In this document: piece by piece, positions 1 to 5,324 of the stretch
Numbering within the stretch: the first letter of the stretch is position 1
Layout: each line of letters begins with the position of its first letter
Assembly: GCA_024405645.1 (NCBI GenBank)
Contig: JAKSOJ010000091.1
Span: 1-5,642, forward strand
Source of the DNA: Phascolarctobacterium sp.
GTDB taxonomy: Bacteria > Bacillota > Negativicutes > Acidaminococcales > Acidaminococcaceae
DNA: 5,642 nt
Direction: 5' to 3'
Position numbers and translations under genes: made by a program
The notes under the pieces: model-generated
Seen by the model: the letters and a program-made list of their open reading frames with translations, nothing else
Database searches by the model: none
Told to the model about the DNA's origin: nothing

Positions 1-247
1 TATCATCTTTTACTGTATATTCAACATCACAGCCCATTGGAGCTTTGTAATAAATCTCGATGGTAAAATTCTCCATGTCTTTGTTATAGAATTCCGCCTC
101 TCTATAAATCCAGAATTGTTCTGGAGGTGGAGGCAAAGGACCTTTGGGTCTACCATAAGGATTTGGTACATCAGCAAAAGCCACGCTAACAATACTTAAG
201 CATGATATCATGATTAAGCTTATAATATGCCAAAAACGTTTAACCAT
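1..247 (-). CDS. Exported protein with proline-rich N-terminus, partial (3' end outside window)
   Basis: This open frame starts at ATG 247-245 and continues without a stop to the left edge, giving 82 codons of an incomplete gene. A strong ribosome binding site, AGGAGG, sits 6 nt before the start. Residues 1-25 form a clear Sec signal peptide: MVKR, a hydrophobic stretch, then AFA with likely cleavage before Asp26. The mature protein begins with a Pro/Gly-rich segment (residues 28-42, including PLPPPP), followed by a polar, aromatic-rich region (QFWIYREAEFYNKD) and a stretch with beta-strand character (FTIEIYYKAP) with one Cys at 73. It follows the 170-residue exported protein by 18 nt and is the last gene seen of the accessory operon. 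I do not recognise the family. The proline-rich linker after a signal peptide suggests a surface or periplasmic protein, possibly with a C-terminal anchor beyond the window. The existence of the gene is well supported; its function is unknown. Confidence 0.85.
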   Translation of the reverse strand, partial: MVKRFWHIISLIMISCLSIVSVAFADVPNPYGRPKGPLPPPPEQFWIYREAEFYNKDMENFTIEIYYKAPMGCDVEYTVKDD

Positions 248-265
248 AATCTTCCTCCTCAAAAT

Positions 266-778
266 CTATTCAGCAATATCCTTTGCTTGTCTAAGTTCTC
301 TAACAACAACCTCTTCAGAATTAGGATATTTAACTTTCATATAAATGGATCTCTTTTCATGCCACATTTCTAAAAGTGTAATCATTACATTGCCTTCAGC
401 ATCTTTAATGCAGGGTTCTTCACTAAAGCACAGATCAAAACGTTCATCTCTGTTGGGAGAATTTTGCCAGCCTGCAAAATAAAATCTATCTTTATGCCAA
501 CGGAAATTATCAGGTTCGCCTTGTTTATAAACGCCAAATTTATAATCGAAACCACTAATATCCATGTGCAAATCCCCCTTAGGAGTCATCCAGCCACCAT
601 TTAAAACACCATGTTTCCAAGCATTCACATTAGCCATACCAGGACCATCAACCATAATCAATTCAGGACGAGGAGCTTGCTTTGGTGCATCACTAGCAGC
701 TGAACATTGGCTCATACCAATCATACCCATAACGGATAAAGTCAGTAAACATGTCATGTAAAATACTTTGCGTAACAT
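266..778 (-). CDS. Exported protein of unknown function, 170 aa
   Basis: The ATG start is preceded by GGAGGT with a 6-nt spacer. Residues 1-28 look like a Sec signal peptide: MLRK, a hydrophobic core (FYMTCLLTLSVMGMIGM), then SQCSAA with likely cleavage after Ala28. Cys25 is not in a proper lipobox because Gln precedes it, so a lipoprotein is unlikely. The mature part of about 142 residues is rich in Trp, Tyr, Asp and Lys. It has two nearby cysteines (Cys117 and Cys123, in DLCFSEEPC) that could form a disulphide outside the cytoplasm. Motif-like stretches include GGWMTPKGDLHMDISGF and RFYFAGWQNSP, suggesting a small beta-rich domain. It lies 24 nt after the four-helix membrane protein and 18 nt before the next exported protein, within the same apparent operon. 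No family is recognised. An envelope role alongside its membrane-protein neighbours is inference from context only. Confidence 0.85.
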   Translation of the reverse strand: MLRKVFYMTCLLTLSVMGMIGMSQCSAASDAPKQAPRPELIMVDGPGMANVNAWKHGVLNGGWMTPKGDLHMDISGFDYKFGVYKQGEPDNFRWHKDRFYFAGWQNSPNRDERFDLCFSEEPCIKDAEGNVMITLLEMWHEKRSIYMKVKYPNSEEVVVRELRQAKDIAE

Positions 779-802
779 CTTTTTACCTCCATAACATAAC
801 TT

Positions 803-1144
803 TTAAAAGTTAAACAGTAAAACTAGACCGAGAATAATACTTATTATATTTGTTAAACAAATTGTTTTCAGTAACCTGTTTTTATCCTCACTTATAACAT
901 GCAGCATTAATGCATATTCAAAAGCAATTACTAAAAGCTCGCCAATACAGAGCTTAGTCCAATAGCCTAAAGTTGCCGTATATGCAGGCAATGCATCATT
1001 TAAAAGTGTATTTGAAACATAATTTACAAGCGCAAAAGTTAAAAGCTGTGAGGCTTTTTTATAGCCACATATATAAAAAATTGGTACCTCGATAATAATC
1101 GTCAATAGTGCAGCATTGGTAATTTCTAAAACAAGATTATCCAT
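803..1144 (-). CDS. Small four-helix integral membrane protein, 113 aa, unknown function
   Basis: The ATG at 1144 overlaps the end of the MFS gene by 8 nt (ATGGATAA), and its AAGGAG ribosome binding site lies inside the last codons of that gene, so the two are probably translationally coupled. The protein is almost wholly hydrophobic, with about four membrane helices near residues 8-26, 33-53, 62-84 and 92-112. Several polar or charged residues sit within or at the edges of helices: Glu19 followed by Pro21, then Asn41, Asn45 and Asn49 spaced by four, then Glu69 and Glu76 spaced by seven, and Asn99. This spacing places them on helix faces and suggests a buried polar site, not a mere anchor. 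No family can be named. Coupling to the MFS-type protein suggests a partner subunit or a second component of one envelope process, which is inference. Confidence 0.8.
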   Translation of the reverse strand: MDNLVLEITNAALLTIIIEVPIFYICGYKKASQLLTFALVNYVSNTLLNDALPAYTATLGYWTKLCIGELLVIAFEYALMLHVISEDKNRLLKTICLTNIISIILGLVLLFNF

Positions 1145-2126
1145 ATTGGTACTCCTTTTTTAGAAGTGCAAAACCCGCAATAACGAGTATCAAAAATTGC
1201 AGCACAAGAATTAGCTGTGGAGGCAAGCTTATCAAATCTTTAAAGATTGTTCCAGGCACCAAACAAGATGCCGCTAGTCCAAACATAAGACCAGGTGCCC
1301 CAATTCTGCACCAATGAGCTAAACGCAAGGTTAAGGGCATTGTCATATTAGAAGCGAGAACAAACAGCAAACCTCCATAAAGGCCTTGTATTTTTAGACC
1401 AACAAAGCCAATAAACAAGATTAGAAGTACAGTCTTCTTGTATCCAATTTTATCACATACAAAACCGCCCAACAACTTTCCCAAGGCAAATGTACAAGGC
1501 AAAAGCATAATGAAGGAGCTTTCTAAAACATTACCACTGCCAAAACCTCTAAGTACTATGCAACCAAAAAGCAATGCGACTATTCCCAAAAGTTTGTTAG
1601 AAGAATTTTCATATAAGACATTTGGTGAGAATGTTAAATCTTCTCGCGTTAGTTCCTGCATATTCTTTACTGCCAAACCAGTGAATAAACAAGCTAAAGC
1701 CAATAAAGGCCAAACACTAATAATACCGTAAAGTCCCAAGCCTAAACCTATAGCTCCACTTGAAACAAATAGACCCAGTTCAGAATAGGTACTATACTTA
1801 CGCAGTACATAACTACCTCCCACAACATGAAAGAGGCAATTGCCCAATCCTAACAACACAGCTTGCATGCCAATAGTAAGTTGAGGAATGGTCCCTAGAG
1901 CCAACAATAAGGTTGAAGCTACAATAGCTTTTTTATTGTAAGTTGGAGCCTTATCCAAGAGCCAGCCTACCGGCCCTTGCAAACCGAAAGCAAATATTGT
2001 ATATAACCCAAAATAAAATATAATGGGTTCTAAATGTGGCTCCTTTATCGCGTAGATTGCAAGCACTGCTCCACATACTCCATCTACTAATAAATGCATT
2101 ACTGTCAATAGACTTAGACTTTTCAT
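1137..2126 (-). CDS. Compact MFS-type membrane transport protein, 329 aa
   Basis: The protein has about 12 predicted hydrophobic helices in two halves joined by a polar loop near residues 153-178. Helix 1 carries His11 and Asp15 (HLLVDG), reminiscent of the fosmidomycin-resistance-like branch of the major facilitator superfamily. The helix 2-3 loop (GWLLDKAPTYNKK, from residue 54) and the helix 8-9 loop (GGFVCDKIGYKK, from 220) are the two copies of MFS motif A (GxxxDxxGxKK-like). Helix 4 ends with GLGNCLFHVVGG (93-104), a distinctive buried polar motif. At 329 residues it is shorter than the usual 400 or so because of very short loops; both ends look intact. The ATG at 2126 has no convincing ribosome binding site and lies 3 nt after the TGA of a small upstream ORF in the same frame, so translation probably depends on reinitiation. 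Substrate is unknown. Its tail overlaps the next gene by 8 nt. Confidence 0.8.
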   Translation of the reverse strand: MKSLSLLTVMHLLVDGVCGAVLAIYAIKEPHLEPIIFYFGLYTIFAFGLQGPVGWLLDKAPTYNKKAIVASTLLLALGTIPQLTIGMQAVLLGLGNCLFHVVGGSYVLRKYSTYSELGLFVSSGAIGLGLGLYGIISVWPLLALACLFTGLAVKNMQELTREDLTFSPNVLYENSSNKLLGIVALLFGCIVLRGFGSGNVLESSFIMLLPCTFALGKLLGGFVCDKIGYKKTVLLILFIGFVGLKIQGLYGGLLFVLASNMTMPLTLRLAHWCRIGAPGLMFGLAASCLVPGTIFKDLISLPPQLILVLQFLILVIAGFALLKKEYQYG

Positions 2127-2129
2127 AGC

Positions 2130-2240
2130 TCAAATATTGGGAATACCCATATTCCCTTTTACGAGAGTAACATCTGCAGGGCCAACTGCCATAACTAGAC
2201 ATTGAAGCAGAACACCGAGTGTTAAAAATAATTTTCCCAT
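2130..2240 (-). CDS. Small hydrophobic peptide ORF, 36 aa, first gene of the accessory operon
   Basis: The ATG at 2240-2238 is preceded by GGGAGG at about 5-nt spacing, one of the better ribosome binding sites in the window. The frame runs 36 codons to TGA at 2132-2130. The peptide has a basic start (MGK), a hydrophobic core (LFLTLGVLLQCLVMAV) and then GPADVTLVKGNMGIPNI. The core could be a membrane helix or a signal peptide. If cleaved after Ala22, a 14-residue tail starting at Asp23 would be released. The stop is 3 nt from the MFS start and in the same frame. It could be an exported peptide, a small membrane subunit of the transporter, or a leader ORF whose translation delivers ribosomes to the MFS gene. 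A nonsense-interrupted N-terminal extension is less likely, since the MFS protein is complete without it. The strong ribosome binding site and operon position support real translation; function is unknown. Confidence 0.65.
   Translation of the reverse strand: MGKLFLTLGVLLQCLVMAVGPADVTLVKGNMGIPNI
2139..2156 (-). promoter_or_regulatory. Hairpin just upstream of the MFS start codon
   Basis: A perfect 7-bp inverted repeat (GGGAATA / TATTCCC) with a 4-nt loop (TGGG) lies inside the last codons of the small peptide ORF and ends 12 nt before the MFS ATG. Ribosomes translating the peptide would melt it; otherwise it would block the region just before a start codon that has no good ribosome binding site. 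A translational-coupling role is inferred. Confidence 0.4.
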
Positions 2241-2254
2241 GCTTTCCTCCCAAT

Positions 2255-2295
2255 AAAAAATCCTATGTGTTATCTTAATTGTAACACATAGGATT
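2255..2295 (-). terminator. Rho-independent terminator of the acpP-fabK-fabF-rnc operon
   Basis: A perfect 14-bp inverted repeat (AATCCTATGTGTTA at 2295-2282 and its complement at 2272-2259) encloses a 9-nt loop. It is followed at once on the minus strand by a run of six T (2260-2255, the first two of which are also the end of the stem). It begins 41 nt after the rnc stop codon. The stem is AT-rich, so termination may be partial, which would let some transcription enter the next operon. There is no T run on the plus-strand side, so it works only leftward. Its symmetry also makes it a possible protein-binding operator. Confidence 0.75.
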
Positions 2296-2321
2296 ATAAA
2301 AGTGTACTTAACTTTTTTACG
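2286..2321 (-). promoter_or_regulatory. Candidate promoter of the accessory operon, overlapping the terminator
   Basis: A perfect TATAAT lies at 2298-2293, putting initiation near 2286. This is the only good -10 hexamer in the gap before the small peptide ORF. The element 17 nt upstream (CGTAAA, 2321-2316) is a poor -35, so the promoter may be weak or need an activator. The last three bases of the -10 are the first three of the terminator stem, so an RNA started here would lack the outer part of the 5' arm and keep only about 5 bp of pairing. Confidence 0.45.
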
Positions 2322-2338
2322 GAAATTTTAAAAATTTC
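2322..2338. promoter_or_regulatory. AT-rich perfect palindrome upstream of the promoter (possible operator)
   Basis: GAAATTTT and AAAATTTC flank a single central base, giving a perfect 17-bp palindrome that overlaps the rnc stop codon. Its centre is about 44 bp upstream of the expected start of transcription, next to the weak -35, a position typical of class II activator sites. AT-rich sequence gives palindromes by chance fairly often, so this is only a candidate. Confidence 0.3.
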
Positions 2339-3083
2339 AGAGTTTAATTTGCAAACCGAGCTTATCAAGTGCATCCTTTGCTGCTTGTTGCTCAGCCTCC
2401 TTCTTACTGCGTCCTTCTCCACTGCCAATTACATTGCCATCGTGAGAAACAGATGCATAGAAAGTTTTATTGTGAGCGGCTCCTGTAGAACCAGTTATTT
2501 CGTAAACAATACGAACATCACCATTTTGTTGAAGGTGTTCCTGCAGGTAGGATTTGTAATCGTCGTAGATACCATGAGTACATACGAGTTCAATCTCAGC
2601 CTGCATCAAACGAAGAATATAATCGCTAGCAACTTTGAGACCACAGTCTAAATAAATTGCACCAAGCACAGATTCAAAAGCATCCGCCAGAACAGAAGGA
2701 CGGTTACGAGAACCACCCATTTCATCGCCATGGCCTAGGAGTAAATGATCTCCCAAATGTATCTTGGTAGCAAATTTATAAAGAGAGCTTTCGCAGACTA
2801 TATGCGCACGAAATTTTGTCATCTTGCCCTCGTCCAAGTTATTAAAATGCTCGAACATGTAGGTACTAACGATGGTAGAAAGTACGGAATCTCCTAAAAA
2901 TTCAATGCGTTCGTTATGCTTTACATAAGTCTTCTTGCTTGCTTCATAAGCGTAGGATGAATGAGTGAGAGCCATGGAAAGAAGGTCATAACGACTCATC
3001 TTTACCCCAATGCTTTCACAGAATTTCTCCAGCTCAGCACGTCTCTCTTCAGTTACACTATTTCCCTTAGTCTTAGCCAACAT
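2337..3083 (-). CDS. rnc: Ribonuclease III
   Basis: Double-strand-specific endoribonuclease that acts as a cytoplasmic dimer in rRNA precursor processing and mRNA turnover. The 248 residues match the usual bacterial length. The catalytic domain (about 14-160) holds the signature HNERIEFLGDSVL (56-68), with Glu61 and Asp65 corresponding to E. coli Glu41 and Asp45. A second metal-binding pair, Asp134 and Glu137, lies in LADAFES and matches Asp114 and Glu117. The C-terminal double-stranded-RNA-binding domain (about 174-243) begins with DYKSYLQEHLQ and ends with the typical SKKEAEQQAAKDAL helix. The ATG overlaps the end of fabF by 11 nt and has only a weak ribosome binding site, so translation probably depends on coupling to fabF; TTG one codon later is an alternative start. 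Linkage of fab genes to rnc is common in bacteria. The gene is the last of its operon, ending 41 nt before the terminator. Confidence 0.97.
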   Translation of the reverse strand: MLAKTKGNSVTEERRAELEKFCESIGVKMSRYDLLSMALTHSSYAYEASKKTYVKHNERIEFLGDSVLSTIVSTYMFEHFNNLDEGKMTKFRAHIVCESSLYKFATKIHLGDHLLLGHGDEMGGSRNRPSVLADAFESVLGAIYLDCGLKVASDYILRLMQAEIELVCTHGIYDDYKSYLQEHLQQNGDVRIVYEITGSTGAAHNKTFYASVSHDGNVIGSGEGRSKKEAEQQAAKDALDKLGLQIKL

Positions 3084-4329
3084 ATTTCTTCATTACGATT
3101 ACTGCGTTATGACCACCAAAGCCTAAGTTGTCGCTCATAGCAACATTTACTTCGCGTTCGCGAGCTTTGTTAGGAACATAATCCAGGTCCATGTCACATT
3201 CTTCATCATGGTCAACTTCTTTGTAGTTCATGGTTGGAGGAATGATGTTGTTTTCGATGGTCAAAGCAGTTGCAATTGCTTCTACACCACCAGCAGCACC
3301 AAGAAGGTGACCAATCATGGACTTAATGGAGCTTACGCACAGTTCATAAGCATGAGCACCGAATACTTTTTTGAATGCTTTGGTTTCGCCAAGGTCGTTC
3401 AAATGAGTGGAGGTACCATGTGCGTTGATATAGTCCATTTCGTCAGGAGTTACGCCTGCATCCTTAAGAGCTTGTTCCATGCATTTTGCAGGAACCATAC
3501 CAGTCGGATCGGGAGCAGTAATATGATGAGCATCGCAGTTCATTGCGAAACCAGCAAGTTCGCAATAGATATGCGCGCCACGAGCTTTAGCATGTTCGAG
3601 TTCTTCCAAAACGAGAATACCAGCACCTTCGCCCATTACGAAACCAGCACGGTTTTTATCGAAAGGACAGGAAGCTTCTTCAGGATGTTCATTGTTTCTG
3701 GAAAGAGCTTTCATATTTTGGAAGCCAGCAATACCCAAGGGATTGATTGCAGCTTCGGTACCACCAGCGAGCATGATATCAGCATCGCCATATTGAATGG
3801 TACGAAGAGCATCACCAATGCAGTTAGTGCCAGAAGCACATGCAGTTACGATACAGGTATTGGGTCCTTGAAGTCCAAGAGCGATAGCAATTTGGCCAGC
3901 ACTCATGTTAGGAATTTCCATGGGAATGAAGAGAGGGCTAACTTTGGAGGGGCCTTTTTCTACGTATTTAACAGTTTGTTCGTAGAAAGTATCCATGCCA
4001 CCGATACCAGAAGCAACACATACGCCAGCGCGTAAAGAATCTTCATTTGCCATATCAAGTTTAGAATCTTCGAAAGCAAGCTTTGCTGCAGTAACTGCGA
4101 ATTGAGTTACCTTGTCCATACGTTTGCCTTCTTTTTTGTCGATGTATTGGGTATAATCCCAATCTTTTACTTCTGCAGCAATTTTGCATGCAAAATCAGT
4201 GGTGTCAAAATGGGTAATCAAACCGATACCGTTTTTGCCTGCGATTAAATTATTCCAGAATTCTTCTTTACCGATACCGATAGGAGAAACAACACCTACG
4301 CCAGTAATAACAACTCTTCTTTTAGTCAA
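3073..4329 (-). CDS. fabF: Beta-ketoacyl-ACP synthase II (KAS II)
   Basis: Condensing enzyme of type II fatty-acid synthesis: it joins malonyl-ACP to the growing acyl-ACP, releasing CO2, and elongates unsaturated and longer chains. I chose the TTG at 4329-4327, giving 418 residues that begin MTKRRVVITG like other FabF proteins. GAGGTGA lies 5 nt upstream of it, whereas the upstream in-frame GTG (4338) would lie inside that ribosome binding site. With this numbering the thiolase-fold catalytic residues are Cys164 (TACASG), His304 (NAHGTST), Lys336 (SSIKSMIGH) and His341, within one residue of E. coli numbering. The glycine-rich end, DNLGFGGHNAVIV, is also present. Length and motifs are complete. 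It starts 12 nt after the fabK stop and overlaps rnc by 11 nt, so it is in one operon with both. Decarboxylative KAS I (FabB) is the alternative, but sequence and context favour FabF. Confidence 0.96.
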   Translation of the reverse strand: MTKRRVVITGVGVVSPIGIGKEEFWNNLIAGKNGIGLITHFDTTDFACKIAAEVKDWDYTQYIDKKEGKRMDKVTQFAVTAAKLAFEDSKLDMANEDSLRAGVCVASGIGGMDTFYEQTVKYVEKGPSKVSPLFIPMEIPNMSAGQIAIALGLQGPNTCIVTACASGTNCIGDALRTIQYGDADIMLAGGTEAAINPLGIAGFQNMKALSRNNEHPEEASCPFDKNRAGFVMGEGAGILVLEELEHAKARGAHIYCELAGFAMNCDAHHITAPDPTGMVPAKCMEQALKDAGVTPDEMDYINAHGTSTHLNDLGETKAFKKVFGAHAYELCVSSIKSMIGHLLGAAGGVEAIATALTIENNIIPPTMNYKEVDHDEECDMDLDYVPNKAREREVNVAMSDNLGFGGHNAVIVMKKYVG

Positions 4330-4341
4330 AATGTTCACCTC
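4327..4341 (-). promoter_or_regulatory. Ribosome binding site that decides the fabF start
   Basis: GAGGTGA (4341-4335) matches the 16S anti-Shine-Dalgarno and is followed by 5 nt and then TTG (4329-4327). The in-frame GTG at 4338 sits inside the site itself and could not use it. The TTG start also gives the usual FabF N-terminus. Confidence 0.7.
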
Positions 4342-5298
4342 TTAATCAATTTTCTCCAAGGTTTCCTTAATCTCTGCCATGATGTCTTTTACAGGAAGGA
4401 TGGATTTAATCTTCCACATATTAGCACCAGTGAATACGAGACCAGTTTCTACATCGCCTTGTTGTGCACGAGTTAAAGCACGGATGATGCAGAAGCGATG
4501 AGTGCATTTTTTCAGGCACAAATCACAGTTAGTAGGTCTTGGACATGTATCATCATTAAAAGTAGCTTGTGCAAAGGGGTTCAGGATAGCACGGCCTTTA
4601 TAACCAACAGGGCTATCGATTTGCACAATGTCTTCTTGTTTCATTTTTAAGTAGAATTCCTTCAGTGCAGGTGCACCATTGGATTCTTCACTAGCTGCGA
4701 AACGGCTACCCATTTGTACGCCGCTTGCACCAAGCTTCAAAAGTTCGGCTACGTCTTCACCGCAAATTGCGCCACCAGCAGCAATTACAGGAATTTTAAC
4801 AGTAGCAAGAACTTCGGGTAAAATTTCTTTAATAGATTTTTGTGTACCTAAATGTCCACCAGCTTCAGTACCTTCTACAACAATTGCAGAAGCACCAAGC
4901 TTTTCAGCTAAAGCAGCCAACTTTGCAGTGGATACGATGGGAACGATTTCCACACCATATTTTTTACCGATGGCGAACATATCTCTTGAAAATCCGGCTC
5001 CGGCTACAACCAAGTCGATTTTCTCTTCGCAAGCGGTTTCTACGAGACCATTAAAATCACGAGCAGCAACCATGCAGTTGATACCAATGATTCCTTTGTG
5101 ATTTGTAAGTTCTCTGGCCATACGAATTTCGGTACGCAATTCATCATGACCCATGCCAGATGCAGCAATGAGGCCAATGCCACCTTCGTTGGCTACAGCA
5201 GCCGCCAAACGAGAAGTAGAAAGTCTAATAGCCATGCCACCTTGAATAATCGGCATTCTAGCTTCTAATTTTCCGATTTTAAGAGCTGGTATTTTCAA
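4342..5298 (-). CDS. fabK: FabK-type enoyl-ACP reductase II / FMN-dependent oxidoreductase (nitronate monooxygenase superfamily)
   Basis: FabK reduces trans-2-enoyl-ACP with NAD(P)H and FMN, the last step of each elongation cycle. The 318 residues form a TIM-barrel flavoprotein. Visible motifs are PIIQGGM (16-22), the loop EGTEAGGHLG (142-151) with His149 at the position of the essential FabK histidine, IPVIAAGG (169-176) and the phosphate-binding GVQMGSRF (193-200). The start is TTG (5298-5296), preceded by GGGGG at about 7 nt; it gives the standard MKIPALKIG N-terminus, and an upstream ATG is out of frame. Residues 252-270 hold five cysteines (252, 258, 261, 265, 270), a feature of YrpB-like proteins of anaerobes and not of classical streptococcal FabK as I recall it. 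Position between acpP and fabF supports the FabK role, but a related flavin oxidoreductase cannot be excluded. Confidence 0.85.
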   Translation of the reverse strand: MKIPALKIGKLEARMPIIQGGMAIRLSTSRLAAAVANEGGIGLIAASGMGHDELRTEIRMARELTNHKGIIGINCMVAARDFNGLVETACEEKIDLVVAGAGFSRDMFAIGKKYGVEIVPIVSTAKLAALAEKLGASAIVVEGTEAGGHLGTQKSIKEILPEVLATVKIPVIAAGGAICGEDVAELLKLGASGVQMGSRFAASEESNGAPALKEFYLKMKQEDIVQIDSPVGYKGRAILNPFAQATFNDDTCPRPTNCDLCLKKCTHRFCIIRALTRAQQGDVETGLVFTGANMWKIKSILPVKDIMAEIKETLEKID

Positions 5299-5324
5299 CA
5301 GATATCCCCCATTCTAAGTAAAAC

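Noticed and set aside
10..192. A 60-codon minus-strand ORF beginning MLAWLLLMYQ
   Set aside because: It has no ribosome binding site and lies in another frame of the longer exported-protein gene that starts at 247 with a strong site and a clear signal peptide.
266..778. A lipoprotein signal at Cys25 of the 170-aa protein
   Set aside because: Gln occupies the position before the cysteine, where a lipobox needs Gly, Ala or Ser; an ordinary signal peptidase I site nearby fits better.
2130..2132. The in-frame TGA as a selenocysteine codon
   Set aside because: The inverted repeat nearby lies upstream, not downstream where a bacterial SECIS element sits, and the MFS protein is complete from its own ATG.
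1951..2253. A 100-codon minus-strand ORF spanning the peptide gene and the start of the MFS gene
   Set aside because: It starts at a TTG without a suitable ribosome binding site, has Ser/Arg/Cys-rich composition and is out of frame with the well-supported peptide and MFS genes.
2298..2316. Short inverted repeat AAAAGT / ACTTTT between the -10 and the -35 position
   Set aside because: Six-base AT-rich arms in AT-rich DNA are expected by chance, and there is no further support.
3208..4035. A 275-codon plus-strand ORF opposite fabF
   Set aside because: It is antisense to a highly conserved gene, has a composition typical of a shadow frame (Ser/Phe/Cys-rich) and shows no recognisable domain.
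4679..5101. Plus-strand ORFs opposite fabK
   Set aside because: They are shadows of the conserved flavoprotein gene, with low-complexity composition and no ribosome binding sites that I could support.
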